A stretch of DNA of 64,000 nucleotides from Opitutaceae bacterium (GCA_027482185.1 JAIXWF010000004.1:1-64000), one strand, 5' to 3'. Positions 1 through 8,241 are shown, numbered from the stretch's first letter. Made by a program: numbers and translations. Notes: generated by a model from the sequence alone, not told the origin.

Positions 1-152
<152 letters not shown>

Positions 153-154
153 CC

Positions 155-679
155 TCAATATTTCAGCGTCATCTCGGCGTCGTTGAGCACGAGGGTCACG
201 GTGCGGCGGCCGATTTCGCGGACGCGGAGGTAAATGGTTTCGCCTTCGACCACGGCGGGCACGACATCGCCCTGTTTGTAGGGCCGCTTGTTGATCACGA
301 GGTGCGAGCGGCCGCCGATTTCGAGCGTGCCGCTGACACGCAGGGTCGCGGCGCCCTGTTGCAGCAACGCGAGGTTGCGCGATTCGCCGTTGGCCGGCTC
401 GGCGGGCGTCTCGGGTTTGTCGGTCTTGGTTTCGGCGGGCGCGGCGACGGGCTGGCCGGCCGGGCGGAACGGACTCGCGCGCGGTTCGGGCGGCGGCGGC
501 GCCTCGTTCCGGTGCTGGTAGAGATCGTTGATCTTGTTCCGCACCTGGCGGAAGCGCGCGTCCATCGTGTTGGCGGCGGCCGGGGCCGCGGGCGCCGCCT
601 TCGCGGCCTTCGGATCGGGTTCGGCGGCGGCGAGGACGCCGGCCAACGCGAAAAACGGCAGGAGGACGCGCGCGTTCAT
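155..679 (-). CDS. PilP/GspC-like pilus assembly protein
   Basis: A 174-residue exported protein and the last gene of a four-gene chain. Residues 1-19 form a signal peptide, residues 20-110 are a low-complexity Ala/Pro-rich linker, and the C-terminal 60 residues form a compact beta-rich segment (GRSHLVINKRPYKQGDVVP...) like the periplasmic HR domain of PilP and GspC. In type IV pilus systems PilP links the inner-membrane PilMNO complex to the PilQ secretin. The start at 679 overlaps the upstream stop as ATGA, which fixes it; longer versions of the frame run antisense-like through the PilO gene. A pilQ gene would be expected next but would lie past the heptamer array and outside the window. 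Assignment rests on position and architecture more than on sequence. Confidence 0.6.
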   Translation of the reverse strand: MNARVLLPFFALAGVLAAAEPDPKAAKAAPAAPAAANTMDARFRQVRNKINDLYQHRNEAPPPPEPRASPFRPAGQPVAAPAETKTDKPETPAEPANGESRNLALLQQGAATLRVSGTLEIGGRSHLVINKRPYKQGDVVPAVVEGETIYLRVREIGRRTVTLVLNDAEMTLKY

Positions 680-1230
680 TTCTTGCCGAGGAGTTCGACG
701 CTCAGGTCGAGCGTCAGGGTGGAGGAGCCGGGGGCGGAGCGGGCGAAATTGAAACTCGTGATCTTCGCGAGCCGCGGGCCGGTCTCGATCGCGAGCAGGA
801 ACGACACGGCCTGCTCGTAGTTGCCGATCACGCGCATGCTGAACGGCACGCGGCGGAAGAGCGTCGATTTGTCCGAGATGGGCGAGCTGATCGGGTGGAG
901 CTCGGGCAGCCGCACCTTGGTCTGCTCCTCGATCTTGTAGAAATACCAGACGTTCTCCGCGAGGTTCGACTCCACCACGAGGTGCTCGTCGATGCGGTGC
1001 GTCGTTTCGCGCACGGCGGCGACTTCCTGGCGGAGCGTGGAGCCGCTCACCAGCTTGGCCAGCATCGCTTCCCATTCCGCGGCGCGGGCGCGGTGGGTGA
1101 CGCGGAGGTTCTCGTTTTCCCCGAGCAAAAACCAGATGCCGCCGGCAAACAGCAGCGTCAGCCCGACGCAGGCCGAGCAGAACGGCCAGCGGCGGACCAG
1201 CAGGATGAAACTGGCGAAAGCCGAATTCAT
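676..1230 (-). CDS. PilO-like inner-membrane pilus assembly protein
   Basis: A 184-residue bitopic protein: short cytoplasmic N-terminus, one membrane helix at about residues 17-36 (CVGLTLLFAGGIWFLL), a coiled stretch to about residue 80, then a periplasmic alpha/beta domain. This is the PilO layout; PilO dimerises with PilN in the inner membrane. The start codon overlaps the PilN-like stop (ATGA) and its own stop overlaps the next start in the same way, so the genes are almost certainly translationally coupled. Sequence similarity to studied PilO proteins is weak by eye; the order PilM-N-O-P is the main support. Confidence 0.65.
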   Translation of the reverse strand: MNSAFASFILLVRRWPFCSACVGLTLLFAGGIWFLLGENENLRVTHRARAAEWEAMLAKLVSGSTLRQEVAAVRETTHRIDEHLVVESNLAENVWYFYKIEEQTKVRLPELHPISSPISDKSTLFRRVPFSMRVIGNYEQAVSFLLAIETGPRLAKITSFNFARSAPGSSTLTLDLSVELLGKK

Positions 1231-1829
1231 GGGCCGCCGGGCTTGAGGCGCAGGTTGATCTCGAACCGGAGCGTGTCGCCGGTCGAGCCGCGGTCGAGAT
1301 CGGTCACGACGATCTCGCGGCAGAGCGGGGAAATCTTCGGGTCGCGGCGGAGCTGCTCGACGTAGCCGCCGAGGAGCAGCGTGGCGCGGTCCGACCGCTC
1401 CTTCAGGCTGCCGCGCACGACGATGCCGGTGTCGTTCCAGTCGATCTGGTCGATCGTCATCTGGTCGGGGCGGCTGCGGCCGAGGTTGGAAAGGAACTCG
1501 GCGGCGAAGAACTGCGGCCGCACGAGCGCGTGCGCCTGATCGATCTTGGCCGCCTCGACCGAGTACTCGCGCTGCAGCCGGTCGAGGTCGGCGACCTCCG
1601 CGCGGTTCTCGCTGATCCGCTTTTCCCAATCGTGGATCTCGCGGCTCAGGCTGGCGGTGATGAGACCGAGCCAGCCGACGAAGAGCAGCGCGCCGAGCGC
1701 GACGCCGCCGAACACCGCGTTCACGATGAAACGCGTACCGATGATCGTGTCCTCGGGCAGTTCGGCCTCCAGACGGAGGTCGACGTGCCAGTGCGGGCTC
1801 AGCGCCAGGGGATCGCGGCTCCGCTTCAT
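1227..1829 (-). CDS. PilN-like inner-membrane pilus assembly protein
   Basis: A 200-residue protein with a cytoplasmic N-terminus of about 35 residues, a membrane helix at about 36-58 (VFGGVALGALLFVGWLGLI), a charged coiled segment (WEKRISENRAEVADLDRLQ), then a ferredoxin-like periplasmic domain that ends in alternating beta strands. PilN binds PilM through its N-terminal tail and PilO through the periplasmic domain. The start at 1829 is set by an ATGA overlap with the PilM-like gene. The open frame continues far upstream on this strand (to 2939), but that part is the shadow of the PilM-like gene. Confidence 0.65.
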   Translation of the reverse strand: MKRSRDPLALSPHWHVDLRLEAELPEDTIIGTRFIVNAVFGGVALGALLFVGWLGLITASLSREIHDWEKRISENRAEVADLDRLQREYSVEAAKIDQAHALVRPQFFAAEFLSNLGRSRPDQMTIDQIDWNDTGIVVRGSLKERSDRATLLLGGYVEQLRRDPKISPLCREIVVTDLDRGSTGDTLRFEINLRLKPGGP

Positions 1830-2869
1830 GCGTTGGGGCCGCCCGCCGGCGCGAGTTGGCCGACAAGGCTGAGGGGTTGGAGCCAGTTGCGGTCGGGCAC
1901 GGGCACGTCCTCGCCGAGCTGCAGGCCGACGGAGGTCAGCCACGCCGCGAGGTCGGGCACGAGAAACTCGAGGTCGACCGCGGCGCACATTGTCTCCTCC
2001 AGCCAGCCGAGCTTGGCCGGCAGGTGCGCGCAATAGAGGGCCCCGATGGGCTGGCCCGTCTGCATCTCGAAATAGTCGATCGCCGGCTTCAGGTGGCGCG
2101 TGAGCATGCGCACGAGGCGGCGGCCGTGGCCGCGAAGCTCTTCCGTCGGCTCGAACAGCTGCTGCCGCGCCGCCCCGATGCCGGGCGCGCCGAGCTCCTT
2201 CATCGCGGACTCCATCACGGACAGCAGGCCGTGCGGCAGCGTCGCCGGAGTATGGATACCGTCGCGGGCCAGGAAATAGATCCGGGTCTGGCCGAGACCG
2301 ACCTCGCAGACCACGACCGCGTGGGGATAGGCCGTCTCGCGCACGTACCGCGCGAGGGCGCCGAGCAGCGTGATGCTCCCGAGCTCGAGGCGCCGGGGCC
2401 GGATACCGAGCCGGCGGAGCCGGGCCTGCGTTTCGCGGACGACCCCGTAGGGCAGGCCGAGCAGCAGGCCGGGGCGCGAGGGCGTGTTGACCGTGAACTG
2501 CTCGCCATCGACGGGATGGAGGGCGGAAATATGCCAGTCGTGCAGGCCCGTGACCTTGGCGCCGTCGGCCAGCAGGGTCTGGAGATAGTTGGGCTCGGAC
2601 AGACGGCGGGTGTTGATCGTCTCGCGGTAGAGCACGCGCTCGATCGGGTGGATCCCGCAGTAGCCCGGGAGGTACCCGCGGCCGCGGTCCGGGAACACGC
2701 GGCGGATCCATTCGGCGATCGCTTCGTCGTCCCCGGCCGGAACCTCGGCCAGGGAATCCACCGTGAGGGGCCGCTGGTCGAGTTGCCGGAGCCGGGCGAG
2801 CTGCACCCCGTGATCGGTCACGTTCCACAGCACGCCATGGCGCTTGGTGCGGGTGAGATACGACAGCAT
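1826..2869 (-). CDS. PilM-like actin-fold ATPase of type IV pilus assembly
   Basis: A 347-residue soluble protein with the alternating beta/alpha pattern of the PilM/FtsA actin-like fold; for example the segments VTDHGVQLARL near the N-terminus and AVVVCEVGLGQTRIYFL in the middle look like phosphate-loop strands. PilM is cytoplasmic and binds the PilN tail. I chose ATG 2869 (MLSYLTRTKRHG), which places the first beta strand correctly; an in-frame TTG at 2932 would add 21 residues of basic sequence without domain character. It is the first of four genes joined by ATGA overlaps. No clear Shine-Dalgarno precedes the start. Confidence 0.65.
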   Translation of the reverse strand: MLSYLTRTKRHGVLWNVTDHGVQLARLRQLDQRPLTVDSLAEVPAGDDEAIAEWIRRVFPDRGRGYLPGYCGIHPIERVLYRETINTRRLSEPNYLQTLLADGAKVTGLHDWHISALHPVDGEQFTVNTPSRPGLLLGLPYGVVRETQARLRRLGIRPRRLELGSITLLGALARYVRETAYPHAVVVCEVGLGQTRIYFLARDGIHTPATLPHGLLSVMESAMKELGAPGIGAARQQLFEPTEELRGHGRRLVRMLTRHLKPAIDYFEMQTGQPIGALYCAHLPAKLGWLEETMCAAVDLEFLVPDLAAWLTSVGLQLGEDVPVPDRNWLQPLSLVGQLAPAGGPNA

Positions 2870-2994
2870 CGCGGGGTGGAAGGAAAAAGGCGTGGTGCGG
2901 AGACCGCGCCGAACGTGGCGGACGCGCGCCAAGTTGCAATGACGGACCGGCCGACCTCCCGGACCGCGGCGGGCCCCGCGCCGACGGCGGCCGC

Positions 2995-3549
2995 CTAGTT
3001 CAGGACCTGCTTGTTGCGCATGATCACCCGCGGCGACACGCTCCGGTAGCGCGCCAGCGTGCCGTTGGCCTGCGACCCCGCCGCGATCGTGAAACTCAGC
3101 TCCACGCTTTTCACGCTCTTCGTGTCGGTCGTCGTCGCGCCGTTCTCGGCGTAATAGGTGAACGCGAGCGACTCGGCCTTGGACAGCAGCTTCGTGCTGG
3201 CCGTCCCGACGGTGCGGTTGAGCTCCTGCGTGCCGGAATTGTAGACGTAACTGACGGTGACGTTGCCCGAGGCCCCGAGCTTTGTGAGCGTCATCGACGT
3301 CGCGCCCGCCGACGTGATCGTGATCGCCTCGCTGACGTCCGTCGTCATCTGCCGCAGCGTGCGGCGCGTCTCGACGTCGAGCGACTGGTTGCTCGCCAGC
3401 CGGGTCAGGTTGCGGCCGATGAACAGGTAGGCCGAAAGAATGGCGGCGAACACGATCGCCGAGAGGCTCGAAGCCACGATAACCTCGGCCAGGGTGAAGC
3501 CTCGGGAACGGCGGCGGGGGACTGAATCACGAGCGCTGATACGTAACAT
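2995..3549 (-). CDS. Prepilin-like protein with N-terminal methylation motif
   Basis: A 184-residue type IV pilin-like protein. The leader is basic (RISARDSVPRRRSRG) and is followed by the prepilin peptidase signature G^FTLAEVIVASS, with the conserved Glu at mature position 5, and a hydrophobic helix to about residue 45. The rest is Thr/Ser-rich beta sequence, as in minor pilins or pseudopilins of the PilW/GspJ kind. It overlaps the upstream prepilin gene by 23 nt, so the two are co-transcribed and probably form part of the same pilus tip or initiation complex. ATG 3549 is the only start that gives a sensible leader. Confidence 0.85.
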   Translation of the reverse strand: MLRISARDSVPRRRSRGFTLAEVIVASSLSAIVFAAILSAYLFIGRNLTRLASNQSLDVETRRTLRQMTTDVSEAITITSAGATSMTLTKLGASGNVTVSYVYNSGTQELNRTVGTASTKLLSKAESLAFTYYAENGATTTDTKSVKSVELSFTIAAGSQANGTLARYRSVSPRVIMRNKQVLN

Positions 3550-4003
3550 ACAGCCCGTTCTTGCCGAGGTATGTCGAGCTTGTGCGCGAGAAGCTGCGGC
3601 CGGTGTTGCCGGTCCAAGTCACCGTGTAGGTCACCTGGACCATATCCGTCCGGACGGACGTGATCTCGCGCTTGCAGCGGAACCCGGTGCTGACGGCGGT
3701 GATGTTGGTGCCGAAATCGAAGCCCTCGCTCTTGTTGTAGGCGTCGTCGGATTCGCGCACCCAGACCGTGATGTTGTTGTCGAGGTTGTTCACCTGCGAC
3801 CAGGTCATCAGGCGGATATTCTCGATCTGCCCGTGGATGATCTGCATCGCCACCGTCTGCTTGCGGGCCAGATCGAGCATCTGGGAGCCCTGCGTGATCA
3901 CGTGGATCATGCCCACCATACCCAGCACCATCACGCCAGCCGCCACCATCACCTCGACCAAGGTGAAGCCGGACCGGCGCGGGAATGAACGTTGACGGAC
4001 CAT
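3527..4003 (-). CDS. Prepilin-like protein (PilV/GspI type)
   Basis: A 158-residue prepilin with leader MVRQRSFPRRSG followed by FTLVEVMVAAGVMVLGMVG, a classic prepilin peptidase site with Glu5. Length and the methionine-rich first helix resemble minor pilins PilV or GspI. It is the first gene of the minus-strand pilus cluster. The gene upstream, on the other strand, is the sigma-54-controlled small protein at 4366, so 4004-4365 is a divergent regulatory region. The last 23 nt overlap the next prepilin gene. Confidence 0.85.
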   Translation of the reverse strand: MVRQRSFPRRSGFTLVEVMVAAGVMVLGMVGMIHVITQGSQMLDLARKQTVAMQIIHGQIENIRLMTWSQVNNLDNNITVWVRESDDAYNKSEGFDFGTNITAVSTGFRCKREITSVRTDMVQVTYTVTWTGNTGRSFSRTSSTYLGKNGLYVTYQRS

Positions 4004-4327
4004 CGATGGGATTTACCCGGGAAGACCTTCCACGGTTCAGCTCAACGGCGCACCGTCAAGGGTCCCGGGTCCCGGTACTCGGAAATCGTCTATGCACATG
4101 GGCGCACAGCTTGGCGCCGCCGCCCGGGAAGAGATGCGAAAAATCGCGCCGGCCCGACCGGCACGCCCTCGCCCCGTTACACCACCGCGTGCAGCCTTCG
4201 TCGAACCGGTGCCGCGTCCCATTTGCGGGAAACGTCATTCCCAATCGCCAGACAACGCCGCGGCTCGGAATTGGCCTGCAAAATCTTAAGATGTTTTAGT
4301 ATATACACTTAAAGACTCATCGATCGC
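4004..4327. other. Divergent intergenic region, no gene
   Basis: This gap separates the minus-strand pilus genes from the plus-strand sigma-54 operon. Frames inside it are short and lack coding character. From 4281 to 4320 there is an AT-rich stretch (TTAAGATGTTTTAGTATATA) that stands out in this GC-rich sequence; it lies just upstream of the sigma-54 site and could hold the activator or IHF sites, which I cannot resolve by eye. The pilus promoter must lie near 4004-4060, but no clear -10/-35 pair is visible. Confidence 0.5.
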
Positions 4328-4344
4328 TTGGCACGGCCATTGCA
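4328..4344 (+). promoter_or_regulatory. Sigma-54 promoter, near-perfect consensus
   Basis: TTGGCACGGCCATTGCA matches the sigma-54 consensus (TGGCACG-N4-TTGCA) at every position that counts: GG at 4330-4331 and GC at 4342-4343, exactly 10 nt apart. The expected transcription start is near 4355, about 11 nt before the ATG of the small protein at 4366. The operon it serves includes an NtrC-type activator (4692-6059), so positive autoregulation is likely. Confidence 0.9.
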
Positions 4345-4365
4345 AAGGTCTCCGGCATCAACGCC

Positions 4366-4605
4366 ATGAAATCGCTCCTCAAAGCCACCGCGCTCGCCCT
4401 CGCCGCCGCCCTCCCGGGCGTTCTCGCCGCCGAAACCCTCGGCCTCGCCCTCCCCGCCTTCCTCGCCACCGGCCCCGTCTTCGGCCTGCTGGTCGCCTCG
4501 CTCGTCGTGCTGACGTTCGTCTCCGACTACGCCCCGGCCTCCGCCCTGCCCGCCCGCCGCGTCCCCGCCACTCACGGCAAAGCCGATCACCCGCTCGCGG
4601 CCTGA
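4366..4605 (+). CDS. Small membrane protein heading a sigma-54 operon
   Basis: A 79-residue protein: MKSLLKATALALAAALPG begins a signal-like hydrophobic segment, a second hydrophobic helix covers about residues 32-52 (GPVFGLLVASLVVLTFVSDY), and the tail is short and polar. I know no named family. It is the first gene after the sigma-54 promoter and precedes the NtrC-type regulator by 86 nt, so it is probably strongly induced with it, for example as a membrane-stress or signalling peptide. A protein of similar size, start (MKSL) and layout is encoded at 56571-56795, also next to a response-regulator gene. Confidence 0.75.
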   Translation: MKSLLKATALALAAALPGVLAAETLGLALPAFLATGPVFGLLVASLVVLTFVSDYAPASALPARRVPATHGKADHPLAA

Positions 4606-4691
4606 TCTTTCCCGGCCAAGGCCGGCGCCGCGGCGCACCCGCACCGGCACGGTCCCTTGACTCTCCTCCCGTCCCTTTCGTCATTCCCTCC

Positions 4692-6059
4692 ATGTCCCAA
4701 GCCCCGACCGCCCGCATCCTCATCGCCGACGACCAACCCGACGTACTCGAGGCCCTGCGGCTCCTGCTCAAGGGCGAGGGCTACGCCACCGAGGCCGTCA
4801 AATCGCCCGCCGCCGTCATCAAGGCTGTCGAAGCCAACGACTACGCGCTCGTCCTCATGGACCTCAACTACGCGCGCGACACCACCAGCGGCCAGGAAGG
4901 CCTCGAGTTGCTGCAAAAACTGCAGGGGCTCGACGCCACGCTGCCGGTGGTCGTCATGACGGCGTGGGCCAGCGTCGACGTCGCCGTCGAAGCCATGCGC
5001 CGCGGCGCCCGCGACTTCGTCACCAAGCCCTGGGATAACCCGCGCCTGCTCGCGATCATCCGCAACCAACTCGAGCTCGGCAGCGCGGTCCGCGCCTACC
5101 GCCGGCTCGAACAGGAAAACGAATTGCTCCGCGGCAGCGGCAAAGCCGGCCCCGCCCTCCTCGCGCAGTCGGCCGCCATGCGCCCCGTGCTCGAGGTCAT
5201 CGCGCGCGTCGGTCCCTCCGACGCCAACATCCTCATCACCGGCGAAAACGGCACCGGCAAGGGCCTCGTCGCCCAGGCCCTCCACGCCGTCTCCCTCCGC
5301 GCCGGCAAACCCTTCATCTCGGTCAACATGGGCGGCCTCCCCGAAGGCGTTTTCGAGAGCGAGCTCTTCGGCCACGTGCGCGGCGCGTTCACCGACGCCA
5401 AAGCCGACCGCGCCGGCCGTTTCGAACTCGCCGACGGCGGCACGCTCTTCCTCGACGAGATCGGCAACATCCCCCTCAGCCAGCAGGCGAAGATGCTGCG
5501 CACGATCGAGACCGGGGAATTCGAGCGCGTCGGCTCCTCGCGCACCTACCGCGCCAGCGTGCGCCTCATCTCCGCGACCAACGCCGACCTCGCGGCCGAA
5601 GTCGCCGCCGGCAAGTTCCGCCAGGACCTGCTCTTCCGCCTCAACACGATCCAGCTCCACCTCCCGCCGCTGCGCGAACGCCGCGAGGACATCGAATTGC
5701 TCGCGCAGCATTTCCTGAAGCAGCACGTCACGCGCTACCGCAAAGGCATCACCGGCTTCGACGAAGGCGCGCTGCAGGCCCTCCGCGATTATTCCTGGCC
5801 GGGCAACGTCCGCGAACTCGACCACTCCGTCGAACGCGGCGTGCTGATGGCCCCGGGCAAAGTGATCCGCGCCCCCGACCTCGGCCTCAACGCCGGCCAG
5901 GCCGTCCCGCGCCTCGAGGAAATGAGCATCGAGGAAGTGGAGGCGTTTTTGATCAAGAAGACCCTCGCCCGCTGCGACGGCAACGCCCGCAAAGCCGCCG
6001 AGGAACTCGGCCTCAGCCGCAGCGCCTTCTACCGCCGGCTGGAAAAGTACGGCCTGTGA
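4692..6059 (+). CDS. Sigma-54-dependent NtrC-family response regulator
   Basis: A 455-residue activator. Receiver domain 8-125 with acidic pair D13/D14, phospho-acceptor D57 (LMDLNY) and K112 (TKPW). AAA+ domain about 155-390: Walker A GENGTGKG at 184-191, sigma-54 contact loop GAFTDA at 231-236 (a common variant of GAFTGA), Walker B LFLDEIG at 252-258. The C-terminal Fis-type helix-turn-helix ends with RSAFYRRLEKYGL. It should drive sigma-54 promoters when phosphorylated by the kinase encoded at 6560. Likely targets in this window are the sites at 4328, 8242 and 25751, which precede its own operon, the exporter operon and the permease array. A four-helix-bundle element separates it from its kinase gene. 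Confidence 0.95.
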   Translation: MSQAPTARILIADDQPDVLEALRLLLKGEGYATEAVKSPAAVIKAVEANDYALVLMDLNYARDTTSGQEGLELLQKLQGLDATLPVVVMTAWASVDVAVEAMRRGARDFVTKPWDNPRLLAIIRNQLELGSAVRAYRRLEQENELLRGSGKAGPALLAQSAAMRPVLEVIARVGPSDANILITGENGTGKGLVAQALHAVSLRAGKPFISVNMGGLPEGVFESELFGHVRGAFTDAKADRAGRFELADGGTLFLDEIGNIPLSQQAKMLRTIETGEFERVGSSRTYRASVRLISATNADLAAEVAAGKFRQDLLFRLNTIQLHLPPLRERREDIELLAQHFLKQHVTRYRKGITGFDEGALQALRDYSWPGNVRELDHSVERGVLMAPGKVIRAPDLGLNAGQAVPRLEEMSIEEVEAFLIKKTLARCDGNARKAAEELGLSRSAFYRRLEKYGL

Positions 6060-6081
6060 GCCCGGCGGTGGCGCTCCCCGA

Positions 6082-6550
6082 GCGGTAAGCAAAAAGCTTT
6101 AAGCGCAAAGCTGCCCAAACCTACCGTGCCGCCGTGAAAGATTTTCGGGAGCTCATTGTGTGGCAGCGCAGCCACGCTCTCACCTTGGATCTCTATCGCG
6201 CAACAAAGTCATTTCCGAAGGAGGAAACGTTCGGCCTCACGAGCCAGTTGCGCCGCGCCGCGGCGTCCGTGCCGACCAATATCGCCGAAGGCTGCGGCCG
6301 CGACGGCGACGCCGAGCTCAAACGCTTCCTCAGCATCGCCCTCGGCTCGGCCTGCGAAACCGACTATCTCATTCTGCTTGCCGCGGAGTTGGGTTACCTC
6401 TCGGACAGCGACGCGCCGATGCTGGCCAACGAAGCGCTCGAAATCCGCCGCATGCTCGGCACGTTTGTCCAAAAGCTGAAATCGTAGCCTCCCCGGTTTC
6501 CGCTTCTCCTGCCTCCCGTTGCTTTCCGCTTAACGCTTTCAGCTTACCGC
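6082..6550. mobile_element. Inverted-repeat unit enclosing a four-helix-bundle gene
   Basis: The left arm 6082-6111 and the right arm 6521-6550 are inverted copies of each other over 30 nt with 26 matches; both outer ends read GCGGTAAGC. Inside each arm AAGC recurs every 7 nt (left arm: 6087, 6094, 6101, 6108), so the arms are made of the same kind of heptamer found in other gaps of the window. The only content is the four-helix-bundle gene at 6134-6487. The unit sits between a response-regulator gene and its kinase gene, a place where these operons normally have little sequence. No target-site duplication is obvious. Mobility is inferred, not shown. Confidence 0.6.
6134..6487 (+). CDS. Four-helix-bundle protein (S23/IVS-encoded family)
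   Basis: A 117-residue protein with the family hallmarks: N-terminal KDFRELIVWQRSHALTLDLY, central QLRRAAASVPTNIAEGCGR, then two further helices. It belongs to the four-helix-bundle family (TIGR02436) found in 23S rRNA intervening sequences and related to the Avd accessory protein of diversity-generating retroelements. These proteins are small, basic-patched and oligomeric; molecular function is unsettled, with nucleic-acid binding the usual proposal. The start is GTG 6134, which fits the family N-terminus. The gene is enclosed by 30-bp heptamer-built inverted repeats and lies between a regulator gene and its kinase gene, so its link to those genes is probably insertional rather than functional. 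Confidence 0.93.
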   Translation: MKDFRELIVWQRSHALTLDLYRATKSFPKEETFGLTSQLRRAAASVPTNIAEGCGRDGDAELKRFLSIALGSACETDYLILLAAELGYLSDSDAPMLANEALEIRRMLGTFVQKLKS

Positions 6551-6559
6551 CCCGCCCTC

Positions 6560-7906
6560 ATGGCGAAGCCATCCCGCCGCCTCTCCCTCGAGCAGAACGT
6601 CGCCCTCTACGCGCTGCTCGGCGGGCTGCCCGCGGTCGTCACCGCCCTCTGCTTCCTCTGGCTCGGCGACCGGCCGCCCAAGGAACAGTGGACCCTTACG
6701 CTGCTCATCGCCGGCTGCTGGTTCGGTTTCGCCCTCGCCGCGCAGAACCTCGTCATCCGCCCGCTCCACACGATGGCCAACCTCCTCTCCGCGCTGCGCG
6801 AGGGCGACTTCGCCGTCCGCGCCCGCGGTGCCCGCCGCGACGAAGCCCTCGGCGATGTCCTCGCCGAAATCAACACCCTCAGCCGCACCCTTCAGGACCA
6901 ACGCCTCAGCGCCCTCGAAGCCACCGCCCTCCTCCGCACCGTCATGGAGGAAATCAACATCGCCATCTTCGCCTTCGACAGCGAACGGAAGCTCCGCCTC
7001 GCCAACCACGCCGGCCAACTCCTCCTCGGCAAACCCGCCGAACGCATCCTCGGCCGCGACGCCGCCGAGATCGGTCTTGCCGAATGTCTCGAGGGTCCCG
7101 CCGGCCGTCTCCTCAACCTCTCTTTTCCCGGCGGCGCCGGCCGCTGGGGCATGCGCCGCAGCGAATTCCGCGAGGGCGGCCGCCCCCACCAACTCGTCGT
7201 CATCGCCGACCTCAGCCGCACCCTGCGCGAGGAGGAACTGCAAGCCTGGCAACGCCTCGTCCGCGTCCTCGGCCACGAACTCAACAACTCCCTCGCCCCC
7301 ATCAAGTCCATCGCCGGCAGCCTCGGCTCCCTCCTGCGGAACCCCCGCCGCGCCCCGGATTGGGAAGAGGACATGCGCGGCGGCCTCGACATCATCGCCT
7401 CCCGCGCCGAAAGCCTCGGCCGTTTCATGCAGGCCTACGCCCGCCTCGCCCGCCTGCCCCAACCCGCCCTCGCCCCCTGCGAGTTTCACGCCCTCGTCCA
7501 CCGCGTCGTCGCGCTCGAACGCCGCCTCCCCGTCCGCGTCCTTGGCGGCCCCAACCTCGTCTTCCCCTGCGACGCCGCCCAGATCGAACAGGTCCTCATC
7601 AACCTCGTCAAAAACGCCGTCGAAGCCGCCCTCGAACAACAGGCCAACGGCCGCGCCGACGCCGGCGTCCGCGTCGCCTGGAAGAAAAACGGCGCCCACC
7701 TCGACATCCTCGTCGAGGACGACGGCCCCGGCATCGCCCAGGCCACGAACCTCTTCGTCCCCTTCTTCACCACCAAGCCCGAAGGCTCCGGCATCGGCCT
7801 CGTCCTCTGCCGCCAAATCGCCGAAAATCACGGCGGCGCCCTAACCTTGGCGAATCGCGAAAACGCCCCCGGCTGCGTCGCGACCTTGCGCCTGCCGGCT
7901 CCTTGA
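6560..7906 (+). CDS. NtrY/NtrB-like sensor histidine kinase
   Basis: A 448-residue membrane kinase, the probable partner of the regulator at 4692. Two membrane helices at about 14-35 and 47-66 bracket a very short loop, so it likely senses the membrane or cytoplasm rather than a periplasmic ligand. A HAMP-like segment follows (66-118), then a PAS domain (about 122-220). The phospho-acceptor is H239 in RVLGHELNNS, an H-box typical of NtrB/NtrY-type kinases. The ATPase domain carries the N-box NLVKNAVEA, G1 EDDGPGI and G2 GSGIGL. ATG 6560 follows the right arm of the inverted-repeat unit by 9 nt. The stop codon lies in the loop of a perfect 14-bp hairpin. Confidence 0.93.
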   Translation: MAKPSRRLSLEQNVALYALLGGLPAVVTALCFLWLGDRPPKEQWTLTLLIAGCWFGFALAAQNLVIRPLHTMANLLSALREGDFAVRARGARRDEALGDVLAEINTLSRTLQDQRLSALEATALLRTVMEEINIAIFAFDSERKLRLANHAGQLLLGKPAERILGRDAAEIGLAECLEGPAGRLLNLSFPGGAGRWGMRRSEFREGGRPHQLVVIADLSRTLREEELQAWQRLVRVLGHELNNSLAPIKSIAGSLGSLLRNPRRAPDWEEDMRGGLDIIASRAESLGRFMQAYARLARLPQPALAPCEFHALVHRVVALERRLPVRVLGGPNLVFPCDAAQIEQVLINLVKNAVEAALEQQANGRADAGVRVAWKKNGAHLDILVEDDGPGIAQATNLFVPFFTTKPEGSGIGLVLCRQIAENHGGALTLANRENAPGCVATLRLPAP

Positions 7907-7919
7907 GCCGGCAGGCGCA
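7887..7919 (+). terminator. Hairpin straddling the kinase stop codon
   Basis: A perfect 14-bp stem (7887-7900 with 7906-7919) and a 5-nt loop CCTTG; the kinase TGA is at 7904-7906. The stem is GC-rich and very stable, but no T-run follows, because a GTTGAGA heptamer array begins at once. It may stop transcription, protect a 3' end, or be another product of the local repeats. Confidence 0.55.
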
Positions 7920-8112
7920 GTTGAGAGTTGAGAGTTGAAAGTTGAGAGATCGATCCGTTGCGAAATCCGCGCCCCGATCCCCAATTTCCAATCTCCCCCT
8001 TAAGACCCCCGGTCTCTGCAGTCCGGTCTCCGGTTTTCGGTCTCCGGTTTCGGAAAATCCACATTCCGCAATTCCCCGTCTCCGGTCTCCGGTTTCCGAA
8101 TTCCGGTCTTCA
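7920..8112. repeat. Two heptamer arrays (GTTGAGA and GTTTCCG types)
   Basis: This gap of over 300 nt holds no gene. GTTGAGA-type units repeat four times at 7920-7947. A second family with words such as GGTCTCC, GGTTTTC, GTCTCCG and AATTCCG runs in strict 7-nt steps at 8011-8059 and 8078-8112. The second family recurs at 42933-42974, 43716-43743, 45491-45530 and 55743-55777, and inverted at 47846-47894. Between the array and the sigma-54 site, 8113-8241 shows nothing recognisable. Confidence 0.85.
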
Positions 8113-8241
8113 TACCCGTCCCATTTCCGGGATTTCACCGTCCCACCCCCGAAGGCCAACCGGTCCCTTGATTCTACGGAATTCCGCCCGATAAATTTTC
8201 TTCCCACTCAAAAACAACCACTTGGGAAAACGCCGACCCCT

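Noticed and set aside
155-1075. 306-codon version of the PilP-like gene
   Set aside because: The first 130 codons lie antiparallel to no feature but overlap the PilO-like gene in another frame and are Arg/Pro-rich; the ATGA junction at 676-679 marks the true start.
6134-6487. Remnant of a 23S rRNA gene with an intervening sequence
   Set aside because: The four-helix-bundle family suggests it, but the flanks are protein-coding genes and no rRNA-like sequence is present.
6082-6550. Insertion sequence with transposase
   Set aside because: No transposase, integrase or target-site duplication is visible in the unit or anywhere in the window; only a four-helix-bundle gene is enclosed.
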